Of a DNA stretch of 25,181 nucleotides, positions 16,543 to 24,487 are shown in pieces. Numbering within the stretch: the stretch's first letter is position 1; the number at the start of each line of letters is the position of its first letter. A model generated the notes under the pieces. That model searched no databases. It worked only from the letters and a program-made list of their open reading frames with translations, and had not been told where the DNA came from. Position numbers and translations under genes: made by a program. Source of the DNA: Chryseobacterium sp. (GTDB lineage Bacteria > Bacteroidota > Bacteroidia > Flavobacteriales > Weeksellaceae); the NCBI GenBank assembly GCA_030146295.1, contig JASLCD010000208.1, positions 1-25,181 of the forward strand, read 5' to 3'.

Positions 16543-17538
16543 TTAGTGATTATTTTTAATGATACTCTTATAGGTATGAATGCGATCTTCTTCCCGATGC
16601 ATATTGCACAATATCAAAAGATTATCCGTATTGTACTTTTCCGAAACCTGTTCTAATCTCTGTTTTACAGACTGTGGTGTTTCTATGATAATTCTCTCTA
16701 AAAAGGTGAAAAACTCATCTTCATCTTGAGTTCCCAAAATCTTCTGCTCTACAGCCTCAGCAGATAGAACAGCATTGGGACTGGCTAATTGACGGGATTG
16801 CAAAAACTGATAGGCCATTCCATAAGCATTCTGCCTTGCTTTTTCAATAGTATCTGCTACTGATACAGCAACTGCTACCTGCAAAGAAGGCTGGGGAAAA
16901 TATGAAGAGGCATCAAATTCTCTGAGATAAGCTTCTGTATTTTCCATTCCACTCCCATTGTTCATAAAAGCAGCGAAAGAATATCCTGTCCCATGTTTAG
17001 CCGCTTCTTTTGCAGAAGTCATTCCTGATCCCAGCCACATGATTTCAGGAATATGCTGTACATGGGTAGGCTGTGCAATAAGTCCGTTATAAATTCCTTC
17101 TTCATCCCTGATCAATTGAATGATCTCTTCCAGCTTGGTTTCCATGTTTGATAAAACTACCGGTTTATGATTATTGAGTGCCATTACAGCATCTTTTAAT
17201 CCTCCAGGAGCTTTTCCCAATCCGAGAATAAATCGCTCAGGATAAAGGGTAGACAGCATTTTTGCCCATTCTGCAATTTTATAAGCAGAATAGTTTCTCA
17301 TCATGATTCCAGCTGTACCTATTTTGATGCGGTTGGTTTTACTTAGTATAATTGCTGCTAAAAGTTCAGGGCTGGAGCTACCATAGGCTTCTACTCCGTG
17401 ATGTTCGGAATACATAATGCTATGAAATCCTGTTTTCTCAGCCAGTAAAGCAAGATTAACACTGTTCTCCAGTGCAGAGGCTGCACTGCTGCCCATCGTT
17501 ACAGGTGACTGGTCTAAGATCCCTAATTTCAGCTTCAT
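16543..17538 (-). CDS. LLM-class flavin-dependent oxidoreductase (MsnO8-like)
   Basis: A 331-residue bacterial-luciferase-like monooxygenase. The N-terminus MKLKLGILDQSPV, the SEHHG motif near residue 45 followed by SSSPELLAAIILSKT, and KIGTAGIMMRNYSAYKIAEWAKML are typical of the MsnO8/YhbW subgroup. The later RFILGLGKAPGG is a flavin-binding-region motif. It uses reduced FMN and oxygen on an unknown substrate in the cytoplasm. It follows the HxlR regulator on the same strand (67-bp gap containing a perfect palindrome at 17590-17602), so the regulator may control it. Confidence 0.92.
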   Translation of the reverse strand: MKLKLGILDQSPVTMGSSAASALENSVNLALLAEKTGFHSIMYSEHHGVEAYGSSSPELLAAIILSKTNRIKIGTAGIMMRNYSAYKIAEWAKMLSTLYPERFILGLGKAPGGLKDAVMALNNHKPVVLSNMETKLEEIIQLIRDEEGIYNGLIAQPTHVQHIPEIMWLGSGMTSAKEAAKHGTGYSFAAFMNNGSGMENTEAYLREFDASSYFPQPSLQVAVAVSVADTIEKARQNAYGMAYQFLQSRQLASPNAVLSAEAVEQKILGTQDEDEFFTFLERIIIETPQSVKQRLEQVSEKYNTDNLLILCNMHREEDRIHTYKSIIKNNH

Positions 17539-17589
17539 ACTACAGAATAGATTTTGTGTGAAGGTATGAAAAAAGGCTTTTATTTAATC

Positions 17590-17602
17590 GAGTAATTTAC
17601 TC
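17590..17602. promoter_or_regulatory. Palindrome upstream of the LLM oxidoreductase gene
   Basis: GAGTAA-T-TTACTC is a perfect 13-base palindrome between the HxlR stop and the LLM start, 52 bp before the latter. It shares GTAA with the direct repeats upstream of hxlR and could be a regulator site. Confidence 0.3.
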
Positions 17603-17605
17603 TTT

Positions 17606-17962
17606 TCATTCTTTAGGCGGAAAAACAATTCCTTCATCTTTGATCAGGTCGTAGCCAAATTGCATAATGGTTTCAATAACCGGAATGGCCTTTATTCCTT
17701 TCTCTGTAAGGCTGTACTCTACTTTTGGCGGTACTACCGGAAATACTTCACGATGAATCATGCCTTTAGATTCCAGTTCGCGCAGCTGGCTGGTCAGCAT
17801 TTTGTCTGTAATATGAGGAATGTCCTTTTTAAGCTCGCTGAAACGAAGTGGTTTCTCCTGCAGTCTCCATAAAATGGGCATTTTCCAGGTACCTCCGATA
17901 TGGCTTAATGCAAATTCAATTGGGGTATAATAAAGTCTTTTATCGTGGAAAAATTGAGGCAT
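17606..17962 (-). CDS. HxlR-family transcriptional regulator
   Basis: A 118-residue winged-helix protein with the family signature: HIGGTWKMPILWRL (first helix region), LRFSELKKDIPHITDKMLTSQLRELESKGMI (recognition helices) and a wing ending VEYSLTEKG. HxlR proteins are dimeric repressors or activators, often of genes for handling electrophiles, quinones or drugs. Many sense thiol modification, but this protein has no cysteine at all, so a redox-cysteine mechanism is excluded. It is divergent from the MFS exporter and upstream of the LLM oxidoreductase, so both are likely targets. The intergenic repeats at 17992-18024 are its probable operator. Confidence 0.93.
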   Translation of the reverse strand: MPQFFHDKRLYYTPIEFALSHIGGTWKMPILWRLQEKPLRFSELKKDIPHITDKMLTSQLRELESKGMIHREVFPVVPPKVEYSLTEKGIKAIPVIETIMQFGYDLIKDEGIVFPPKE

Positions 17963-17991
17963 AACAATCGTTTTTTTTATTTACACTTTCA

Positions 17992-18024
17992 AAAAGGTAA
18001 GTATAGAACCAAAAGGTAAGTATA
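17992..18024. promoter_or_regulatory. Tandem direct repeat operator between hxlR-type gene and MFS gene
   Basis: AAAAGGTAAGTATA occurs twice without mismatch (17992-18005 and 18011-18024), 19 bases apart, so the copies face nearly the same side of the helix. They sit midway between two divergent genes. This is the arrangement expected for a dimeric regulator, most likely the HxlR protein. A separate perfect palindrome, TGCAAATTTGCA (18046-18057), lies just before the MFS ATG. Confidence 0.55.
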
Positions 18025-18065
18025 TAGTTTTCTGATAGTCTATTCTGCAAATTTGCAAAAAAATA

Positions 18066-19217
18066 ATGAAAATGAACAGAAATCTTTATGTACTGGCTTT
18101 AGGAGTTTTCGGAATTACAACCACAGAATTTGGAGTTATCGGCGTATTGCCTGAAATAGCTTCAGCGTTCCGGGTTTCCGTTGAAAAAGCGGGATGGCTG
18201 CTGAGTACTTTTGCTTTGATTGTTGCGGTTTTTGGTCCTTTTATGCTGCTCATACTGTCCTCTTTCAAAAGAAAAAGTCTGCTCATTTTTTCTTTGTTTA
18301 TTTTTGTAATAGCTAATGTTCTATCTGCTTATATCAAGCATTTTTATCTGCTGCTTGCTGTCAGAATGATTCCTGCATTTTTCCATCCGGTATACTGGTC
18401 GATTGCTTTATCTGTTGCTGGAGAAACTTCAGATCCTACGGAAAAGTCAAGGGCTGCAGGCATTATTTTCTCAGGGCTTACCCTGGCCACCGTAATGGGT
18501 GTTCCACTGGCCACTTGTATGTCAGACCTTTTTTCCTGGCAGTCTTCTTTTTTACTTACGGCTTTTATTAATGTGGTGGCTCTTGCAGGAGTCGGGATCT
18601 ATTTGCCGCCTGTTCAGCATACAACCAGATTGTCAACAGGTTTTCCCAAACAGATGTTTCACAGTAAACATTTGTGGATAGGACTTTTTCTTGCATTTTT
18701 CACTATCACTGCCATGTATTCAACTTATGGTTATATGGCAGATTTTTTAAAGAATGTAACGCGGATGGATGGGCAACAGGTCAGTGTGATGCTTTTCCTG
18801 TTTGGGACTGCAGGAATTATTGGGAATAAAATTGCAGGAAAATACATGAGCAGGTTCCCATTCCGGACAACCCTTTTGTTTTTGATAGTATTATCCGGTA
18901 TTCATCTGTTGATCTGGTATTACGGAAACCATTTTGTACCTATGATCTGGATTGTTGGATGCTGGGGTCTGGTTCATTCCGGAGGATTTCTGATCAGCAA
19001 TATGAATGTTACCTCATCAGCTTCGGATGCTTCAGCATTCATCAACAGTATTTTTACTTCCTGCGGGAATTTCGCGGTTACAGCCGGTACACTTTTCGGA
19101 GGATTCTGGATTGCTCATTATGGCATCGAAAATATAGTCTGGTCAAGCATCATAGGCTTGATTCTGGCCCTCATAATGCTGCTTATCAAAAGAAAATATA
19201 CAAAGATTAAGCTTTAA
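18066..19217 (+). CDS. MFS efflux transporter (DHA1-like)
   Basis: A 383-residue, 12-helix major facilitator protein of the AraJ/NepI-like DHA1 group of sugar, nucleoside or drug exporters. The first helix contains the group motif FGITTTEFGVIGVLPEIA, followed by the substitute of the loop 2-3 motif (FKRKSLL) and the R-x-PAFFHPVYWSIAL region of helix 4. It probably exports a toxic small molecule by proton antiport across the inner membrane. Divergent from the HxlR-type gene with tandem repeats between them, which suggests regulated efflux. ATG codons at 18066 and 18072 are alternatives. A terminator follows directly. Confidence 0.92.
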   Translation: MKMNRNLYVLALGVFGITTTEFGVIGVLPEIASAFRVSVEKAGWLLSTFALIVAVFGPFMLLILSSFKRKSLLIFSLFIFVIANVLSAYIKHFYLLLAVRMIPAFFHPVYWSIALSVAGETSDPTEKSRAAGIIFSGLTLATVMGVPLATCMSDLFSWQSSFLLTAFINVVALAGVGIYLPPVQHTTRLSTGFPKQMFHSKHLWIGLFLAFFTITAMYSTYGYMADFLKNVTRMDGQQVSVMLFLFGTAGIIGNKIAGKYMSRFPFRTTLLFLIVLSGIHLLIWYYGNHFVPMIWIVGCWGLVHSGGFLISNMNVTSSASDASAFINSIFTSCGNFAVTAGTLFGGFWIAHYGIENIVWSSIIGLILALIMLLIKRKYTKIKL

Positions 19218-19227
19218 TACAGAAAAA

Positions 19228-19250
19228 AACCTTCCGGATTGCGGAAGGTT
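19228..19250. terminator. Two-way terminator between MFS gene and GG-leader peptide gene
   Basis: AACCTTCCG (19228-19236), loop GATTG and CGGAAGGTT (19242-19250) form a perfect 9-bp stem. On the minus strand it is followed by seven T (from the A run at 19223-19229); on the plus strand by ACTTTTATAA. It lies 10 bp past the MFS stop and 20 bp past the stop of the small peptide gene, so it serves both converging units. Confidence 0.88.
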
Positions 19251-19270
19251 ACTTTTATAATAAAAAATGA

Positions 19271-19435
19271 TTATGCACATAAAAGGCTTCCACAGCCACC
19301 ACCGCCGCCATTTCCATTAAGATAATAACAAATGGGTGTAGGACAGCCACATGCAATACATTCACTGGCTGCCGGAGGACGACCTCCCATAATTGATTTT
19401 AAACCTTTTCTCTCGATTTTCTTTAAATTTTTCAT
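19271..19435 (-). CDS. Double-glycine leader, cysteine-rich bacteriocin-like peptide
   Basis: A 54-residue ORF. Residues 1-18 (MKNLKKIERKGLKSIMGG) form a basic, amphipathic leader ending in Gly-Gly, as in class II bacteriocin and related precursors and very like short bacteriocin-like genes common in Chryseobacterium. The 36-residue core starts RPPAASE, has six cysteines (26, 29, 31, 36, 48, 53), a five-glycine run (43-47) and ends LLCA. Leaders of this type are cut after GG by C39-peptidase ABC transporters; none lies in the window. The gene follows the ABC ATPase gene by 89 bp on the same strand and ends at a strong terminator. No promoter is evident in the 89-bp gap, so it may be transcribed with the ABC genes. 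Function (antimicrobial or signal) is unproven. Confidence 0.8.
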   Translation of the reverse strand: MKNLKKIERKGLKSIMGGRPPAASECIACGCPTPICYYLNGNGGGGGCGSLLCA

Positions 19436-19524
19436 AATAAATAAGTTATTAGTTTGTGACGGTAATTTAATAAAAAAATCATTAAGAGCGCTTTCTCCAG
19501 ATGTTAAAATAACAAAAAAACAGT

Positions 19525-20160
19525 CTAGAATTGAAGTGCATTCAACTGGCTGAACTCTTCCTTTTCATAGATCTTTTCAATATTGCCATTTTGGAGAAAA
19601 GCGATTTTATCACAGGTATGAAAAAGAGTTTCAATAATATGGGAACTTACAATGACTATTTTGTTTTCGGATTTCAGCTGTCTGATAATGTCATAAAGGA
19701 TGTGAACTCCTTCAAAATCTACCCCGTTGAATGGCTCATCCAGGATATTAATAGGTTTATCCAGCATCAGCATTCCGATAAGAGCCAGTTTTTTCTTCAT
19801 TCCACTGGAATAATACTGCACATATTTTTTCATCGGAAGATTGAATTTTTCAATAATTTCCTTGATTTCAACTTCTTTTTTTGAAGTAAAATAAGCAAGA
19901 TATTCTTCTCCCGTGATGTAAGGGTAAAAGTAGTTTTCGGTTTCCAGATAAGAAATCATTTCCCGCTTCAAACGTTCGTTCTTCCAGCTGATAGTTCCGG
20001 TGAACGGTATGCTTTGATACAGGGATTCAAACAGAGTGGTCTTTCCTGCTCCATTTTTCCCTAGCAACCCCAATATGCAGCCTTCTTCTATGGACAGATT
20101 CAGATGGTTTAAAACATTCTGGTTTTTAAAATGAACATGTATATTTTTAATCTCCAACAT
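19525..20160 (-). CDS. ABC transporter ATP-binding protein
   Basis: A 211-residue nucleotide-binding subunit. Walker A GKNGAGKT (34-41), signature region YYSSGMKKKLAL (starting 116), Walker B INILDE (137-142), D-loop FNGVD and the H-loop SSH (His174) are all present. The usual Q-loop glutamine is not obvious: the equivalent stretch reads ISYLETENYFYP. The protein is short and simple, like ATPases of drug, peptide or antibiotic exporters (CcmA type). It overlaps the permease gene by 14 bp, so the two form one transporter. Substrate is unknown; the neighbouring GG-leader peptide is a possible partner. Confidence 0.92.
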   Translation of the reverse strand: MLEIKNIHVHFKNQNVLNHLNLSIEEGCILGLLGKNGAGKTTLFESLYQSIPFTGTISWKNERLKREMISYLETENYFYPYITGEEYLAYFTSKKEVEIKEIIEKFNLPMKKYVQYYSSGMKKKLALIGMLMLDKPINILDEPFNGVDFEGVHILYDIIRQLKSENKIVIVSSHIIETLFHTCDKIAFLQNGNIEKIYEKEEFSQLNALQF

Positions 20161-21058
20161 AAGTTCTGATATTTTGGGATGCTTCTTTTATATTTTTTTT
20201 CAACAGGAATACCGCCGGAATAATGATTATACTGCATATAGTATACTCAATAAAAACACCTATCGTATAGTAATTGCTCTTTTCTTTATGATGATACTGC
20301 TTATATTTCCTGGTGATAATCAGCATAAAATACAGGTTCATGAAGGCAAAATAATAAAGTAGGTATAAACTTTCAGTAGGATTCAGAATCAGAAACAGAC
20401 AGTATGTTGGCAGCAGCAAAGCGTTGAAAAGTAGAGAATTTCTTCTGAGTTTCTCTTTTAAAGTATATTTTTTGAAATACATTTCCAACATTTCTTTGTT
20501 TTCATTAGGCTCGTAAAGATGGGAGATATAATCCAATGCAAAAACTCCTGCAAGAATCAGAGCTACAACGTGATAAGCTGAGCACCAGAGAATAACAAAT
20601 CCCAGAACTGCCAGCAAAGTGTTTTTTCTCAGAAAGCTCTTCCATTCAAACAAATCATCGGGAATAAAGTTCCACTGAAATGTCACCCATGGTTGGGTTC
20701 TTGGAGTGATAAAGGCCAGTAAGGCAAACATCGCCAATGAAAGTAGTGCGGTTTTCTCAAATGTATAATGAATATTTCCGCATAACAAAATACTGTACAT
20801 GAATACCGCTTCCAATACAATGATCCAACGCCAGCTTTTGATAAAGACTTTTTTAAGAAAAGGAATGTCTTTTCTTTCGTAATGAAACAACAATGCCAGT
20901 ATAAAGAATAAGGGTGGATAATAGTAATCTTCTGGCAGCTTCATGATCAGCATAACTCCCAGAATAATCAGAACAGGGATGCCTGCTCTCGGATTCAGGT
21001 TTAGCAGCCTGAAACTTTGATACAATCTGAATTTCAAATGGTTAAATAATTTCTTCAA
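20147..21058 (-). CDS. ABC transporter membrane protein (permease)
   Basis: A 303-residue integral membrane protein. Hydrophobic segments lie near residues 28-40, 48-58, 78-92, 103-115, 148-175, 208-225, 228-248 and 265-285, giving about 7-8 helices. I recognise no specific family; the sequence resembles the diverse membrane partners of CcmA-type ATPases in Bacteroidota. Its gene precedes and overlaps the ATPase gene. The first gene of a likely unit of three with the small peptide. The upstream gap contains interleaved inverted repeats (21074-21138) and no canonical -7 box. Confidence 0.8.
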   Translation of the reverse strand: MKKLFNHLKFRLYQSFRLLNLNPRAGIPVLIILGVMLIMKLPEDYYYPPLFFILALLFHYERKDIPFLKKVFIKSWRWIIVLEAVFMYSILLCGNIHYTFEKTALLSLAMFALLAFITPRTQPWVTFQWNFIPDDLFEWKSFLRKNTLLAVLGFVILWCSAYHVVALILAGVFALDYISHLYEPNENKEMLEMYFKKYTLKEKLRRNSLLFNALLLPTYCLFLILNPTESLYLLYYFAFMNLYFMLIITRKYKQYHHKEKSNYYTIGVFIEYTICSIIIIPAVFLLKKNIKEASQNIRTYVGD

Positions 21059-21073
21059 GGTATTACAGTTATC

Positions 21074-21138
21074 TTTTAATCCTTTATTTTAATGTAAAGG
21101 TCAATATTTTTCGAAGGATTAAAATTATTACATTAAAA
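21074..21138. repeat. Interleaved inverted repeats upstream of ABC operon
   Basis: Two perfect 11-bp inverted pairs are interleaved: A TTTTAATCCTT (21074-21084) with A' AAGGATTAAAA (21114-21124), and B TTTTAATGTAA (21087-21097) with B' TTACATTAAAA (21128-21138). Arms A and B share TTTTAAT. The order A-B-A'-B' gives a pseudoknot topology in RNA or a double set of facing protein half-sites in DNA. Confidence 0.6.
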
Positions 21139-21189
21139 GATTTTGCACTGATCTTCATTCATACTATGCAATTTTTTTATAATATGAAT

Positions 21190-22485
21190 CTATTGATGAC
21201 CGGTTTTGAATTTTATCATGAATTTTTCATCTTTGAGCGGATATCCATCTTTAGAAAGAAAACCTTTATTCGTCAACACAAATTCATACTCTTTATCTGG
21301 CTTAAGATCCGTTAACAACACCAGAGTCTGGTTGTTATTTTCCATTCCCACGACTTTTGAAATCGGGTAATATTCTTTTCCTTTATCAGAGAGATTAAAT
21401 GAATAACTCCCCGGAACCATTTCTTTTGAAAACGTAATTTTTATTTCTTTGGTATCCGTACTTACATTTACGGAGCCATTCGCCGGCTCTATTTTTACTA
21501 CATAGGGCAAATTTTTATGGTATTCTGCCACCAGTTTATCAATTTTTTCCTTGAAAAATCCGGATCTGCCCAGGAAATCTTCAACAGCCTTATCACTGTC
21601 AAAATTCAGTTCTATAATATCCTTAACAGCCCGCTTTTTATCTTTAGCATTTTTATAGTACGACTTACAGATCTCATATCCAACGTAATATCCTAAGTCT
21701 GCGCTTTCTCCTTTTTGCCTTCCGTTATAGAACCAGTTACCGAGATTAGAGGTCAGCATTTCTTTTTTGAACTCTTTTTTAATATCAGCTGCATGAGCAG
21801 CTCCATAAGACAGATATTTTCTTTCCAGAGGCTTGTCCATCACCAGTTCCGCAATCAGATCACATGATCCCTCTTTAATAGCTTTGTTCAGGACTCTCCT
21901 GCGCTCTCCGTTCTGCTGGGTATGTATATATTCATGAATATTCAGAGAAACAATATGATCAAGAGACTGTTGGGCAAATACCGTTTTCAGCCAGTCACTC
22001 TGAAACTCTGAAACATCTGTAGAGGGAAGCCCCGTAGCAATTTCAGAACCTACCAGCACCTTATTTCCACTTACGGTTCCGCCGGAATTGAGTCCGCCAA
22101 CCGTAAAATACATTTCTGCTTCTTTCAGCTCAGGGTATATCTTTTTCAGTCTGGCAACACTGGCTTCCAGCTCTTTGGTTTTTGTTTTTATTGTCAGTGT
22201 ATTGGGCCTCACAGAATTCCAGAACTTAGGATATTGATCTATTATATTGACAAAAAGAGTATCATTATAATCCCTGACTTTCATAAAGGTTTTCAGGCCT
22301 TCTGTCCCTTTGTCTGTATACAGTCTTTTGATGAGTTCCAGTTTTTTGGGGTGATTATCGGTATTCCGAATGCTGTCATAGGCAATCCAGAAGTTATCAA
22401 TATCTGAGGTGAATATTTTTGTCGATTTCTGTGAAAAAGCGCTTACAAATACAATTGAAAAGATAAGGGTCAAAATATGTTTCAT
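21190..22485 (-). CDS. Secreted HExxH metalloprotease-like protein with Ig-like C-terminus
   Basis: From the ATG at 22485 the product is 431 residues with a clear signal peptide (MKHILTLIFSIVFVSAFSQ). The zinc motif HEYIH (His184, Glu185, His188) is followed after 17 residues by EGSCDLIAEL (Glu205), the gluzincin layout, similar to DUF2268-type predicted peptidases. The last ~100 residues (VVKIEPANGSVNVS, KEIKITFSKEM, YEFVLT) are an Ig-like Big_5-type domain, typical of exported proteins. It probably cleaves proteins or peptides at the cell surface, substrate unknown. The frame stays open to 22536, but the extra 17 residues contain a Cys/Lys run and would hide the signal peptide, and the promoter at 22505-22536 covers them. 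Confidence 0.88.
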   Translation of the reverse strand: MKHILTLIFSIVFVSAFSQKSTKIFTSDIDNFWIAYDSIRNTDNHPKKLELIKRLYTDKGTEGLKTFMKVRDYNDTLFVNIIDQYPKFWNSVRPNTLTIKTKTKELEASVARLKKIYPELKEAEMYFTVGGLNSGGTVSGNKVLVGSEIATGLPSTDVSEFQSDWLKTVFAQQSLDHIVSLNIHEYIHTQQNGERRRVLNKAIKEGSCDLIAELVMDKPLERKYLSYGAAHAADIKKEFKKEMLTSNLGNWFYNGRQKGESADLGYYVGYEICKSYYKNAKDKKRAVKDIIELNFDSDKAVEDFLGRSGFFKEKIDKLVAEYHKNLPYVVKIEPANGSVNVSTDTKEIKITFSKEMVPGSYSFNLSDKGKEYYPISKVVGMENNNQTLVLLTDLKPDKEYEFVLTNKGFLSKDGYPLKDEKFMIKFKTGHQ

Positions 22486-22504
22486 GGCTGTTTTTTTACA
22501 GCAG

Positions 22505-22536
22505 CAAGTATACACATAACTACGCCTTTGTTGCAA
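22505..22536 (-). promoter_or_regulatory. Promoter of the HExxH metalloprotease gene
   Basis: On the minus strand TTG (22536-22534), a 21-base spacer and TATACTTG (22512-22505; one mismatch to TAnnTTTG) predict a start near 22498, about 13 bases before the ATG at 22485. This decides the start codon in favour of 22485. Confidence 0.5.
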
Positions 22537-22700
22537 TAGTGTTTTATAACCAAAAAAGCTTATTCATCATGGGACCATAATTTTATCAAATCCCCTGCCT
22601 GCTATTGTTTTTGCTTCTATTTATATCAATTCCAAATAATTTCAATTCTATCTATTTATTGTCGCAAATATTTAATACTTTAGCTTAATAATTTGAACAA

Positions 22701-23582
22701 ATGGGAATAATCCTTAAACCAATTGATATTGTAGATGACATTTCACAAGAAGATTTCCGTGAAAAATATCTAAAGCCATGTAAGCCAGTGGTAATCAGAA
22801 ATATGGCAAGAAAATGGCCTGCCTACCAAAAGTGGACGATGGAGTATATGAAAGAAGTGGTTGGCGACGTTGAAGTTCCCCTTTACGACAGTTCCAAAGC
22901 AGATCCTGCCGCTCCCATCAATACTCCGACGACAAAAATGCCATTCCGTGATTATGTAGACCTGATCCAGAAGGAACCTACAGACCTGAGAATCTTTTTC
23001 TTCGATCCTATAAAATTTGCTCCAAAACTTTTGGACGACTATGTTCCGCCAAAGAATCTGATGGGTGGATTTCTGGACAAATATCCGAGTATGTTTTTTG
23101 GAGGTAAAGGTTCTGTGACTTTCCTTCATTATGATATTGACATGCCACATATTTTCCATACTCATTTCAATGGAAGAAAGCATGTTCTTTTATTTGAATA
23201 TAAATGGAAATCAAGGCTTTACAAACTTCCTTATGCTACCTATGCGCTGGAAGATTATGATATTTCCAATCCTGATTTTGAAAAATTCCCGGCACTGGAT
23301 GGTATTGAAGGAATCGAATGTTTCCTGGAGCACGGAGATACTTTATTCATGCCTACCGGCTGGTGGCACTGGATGAAATATCTGGATGGATCTTTCTCTA
23401 TTTCTCTGCGTGCATGGGACAAAAGCTGGGCTGTAAAGGCACATTCTCTTTGGAATCTTGCTGTTCAGCGTAATTTTGATAACTTCATGAAAGGCCGATA
23501 CAAAAAAAGGTATATGGACTGGAAAGAAAGAAAAGCTGTAGAAATAGCTAATACTGCATTAAGAAAAGGGCTTCCTAAATAA
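22701..23582 (+). CDS. JmjC/cupin_8-like Fe(II)/2-oxoglutarate oxygenase
   Basis: A 293-residue soluble protein of the cupin_8 (JmjC-like) family. The iron-binding facial triad is visible: His143-x-Asp145 in FLHYDIDMPHIFHTHFNGRK, and His223 in HGDTLFMPTGWWHWMKYL. The pattern GD-x-LFMP-x-GWWH is characteristic. The N-terminus (KPVVIRNMARKWPAYQKW) is the usual opening of the family. Members hydroxylate protein side chains such as Asn, His or Asp with 2-oxoglutarate and oxygen; the bacterial substrate here is unknown. Divergent from the HExxH gene and followed by a strong terminator, so a single-gene unit. Confidence 0.92.
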   Translation: MGIILKPIDIVDDISQEDFREKYLKPCKPVVIRNMARKWPAYQKWTMEYMKEVVGDVEVPLYDSSKADPAAPINTPTTKMPFRDYVDLIQKEPTDLRIFFFDPIKFAPKLLDDYVPPKNLMGGFLDKYPSMFFGGKGSVTFLHYDIDMPHIFHTHFNGRKHVLLFEYKWKSRLYKLPYATYALEDYDISNPDFEKFPALDGIEGIECFLEHGDTLFMPTGWWHWMKYLDGSFSISLRAWDKSWAVKAHSLWNLAVQRNFDNFMKGRYKKRYMDWKERKAVEIANTALRKGLPK

Positions 23583-23606
23583 CGAGGAATCTTTATACTA
23601 TAAAAA

Positions 23607-23643
23607 AGTGGATGGTTGTACTTCAATCATCCACTCTTTTTTT
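23607..23643 (+). terminator. Terminator of the JmjC-like gene
   Basis: AGTGGATGGTTG (23607-23618) pairs with CAATCATCCACT (23624-23635), a 12-bp stem with one G-T wobble and a 5-base loop. CTTTTTTTA follows. It lies 24 bp after the stop. Confidence 0.9.
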
Positions 23644-23719
23644 ATTCACAGATTTTATTTTTGAGATATCGTTTAAAATTTAGTTAAATTGCATACTGCG
23701 TTCCCTTAATCCCCAGTAT

Positions 23720-24433
23720 ATGTTTGAAAAGTTGATTGATAGCTTTGAGAAGCTATGTCTGCAGATAATTATTGAAATATTGTTGGTACCGGTTACCGTT
23801 TTCAAATTGTTTCAGGACCCTCGGCGCTGCTATGATCTTTCTGTACATGAAATGGAAAAAGAAGAGACTGAACGTTTTCAGGACCATCTCTCACCTATCA
23901 AGCTTTCCGTTTATACCTCTGTTATTATCTCTGTACTTCTTATGGATTATGGTGGCGAACACAATATTATTTCAAAAATCAAGGGATTAAGCATGGTGGA
24001 GAAAGCCCTGTTTATATTTCTGATGAATAATATTACCGCAGTACTATTCAGCGTTGCTTTATTATGGTACAAAAACGAGAAAGTAAATACAGTTGCTTTC
24101 CGTACTCTCCTGTTTTCTTTCATTTATACAACCGTGTATACATCTACCCCATTTTTTATATTAATCGGTTCTGCCATGTTTCTGGGACAAACCATTAATG
24201 TGGAATCTTATCTGGATCATCTTGGGAAAGTAGCCAGCTATGGAACGAGAGATTATATCTTTTTTATGGTCTTCCTTGCTTTTATCATTATCGGAATCAT
24301 TGGTATTGTAAAACTTTTCAAAGCTTTGCATTATATCCTGAAGAATAATTTCAGTTACCACCCTTATATTGTTTGGTTTTTCACCTTGCTGTTTTTTGTA
24401 ATACAGCTTTATTATGCCAGAGGGTTTATTTAA
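23720..24433 (+). CDS. Unrecognised multi-pass membrane protein
   Basis: A 237-residue integral membrane protein of no family I can name. After a short cytosolic-type N-terminus (about 1-60, with RRCYDLSVHEMEKEETERF), hydrophobic segments fall near residues 63-76, 92-115, 128-155, 177-200 and 214-232, suggesting 4-5 helices. The overall layout recalls Yip1-like and DUF3667-like small membrane proteins of Bacteroidota, which I cannot confirm. It stands alone on the plus strand, 137 bp after the JmjC-like gene and its terminator, and 54 bp before the TetR gene, which has its own -7 box. Confidence 0.75.
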   Translation: MFEKLIDSFEKLCLQIIIEILLVPVTVFKLFQDPRRCYDLSVHEMEKEETERFQDHLSPIKLSVYTSVIISVLLMDYGGEHNIISKIKGLSMVEKALFIFLMNNITAVLFSVALLWYKNEKVNTVAFRTLLFSFIYTTVYTSTPFFILIGSAMFLGQTINVESYLDHLGKVASYGTRDYIFFMVFLAFIIIGIIGIVKLFKALHYILKNNFSYHPYIVWFFTLLFFVIQLYYARGFI

Positions 24434-24463
24434 AAAAATGCATCCGTCTGCCGGTATTTTGTT

Positions 24464-24471
24464 TACATTTG
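24464..24471 (+). promoter_or_regulatory. -7 box of the TetR-family gene
   Basis: TACATTTG is a full TAnnTTTG match. The predicted start near 24478 lies about 10 bases before the ATG at 24488. No clean TTG is seen at the usual -33 distance. Confidence 0.5.
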
Positions 24472-24487
24472 TGGGAAATTTTAAACT

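Noticed and set aside
22486..22536. Upstream ATG extending the HExxH protein by 17 residues
   Set aside because: It would bury the signal peptide behind a Cys/Lys stretch, and the codons overlap the predicted promoter.
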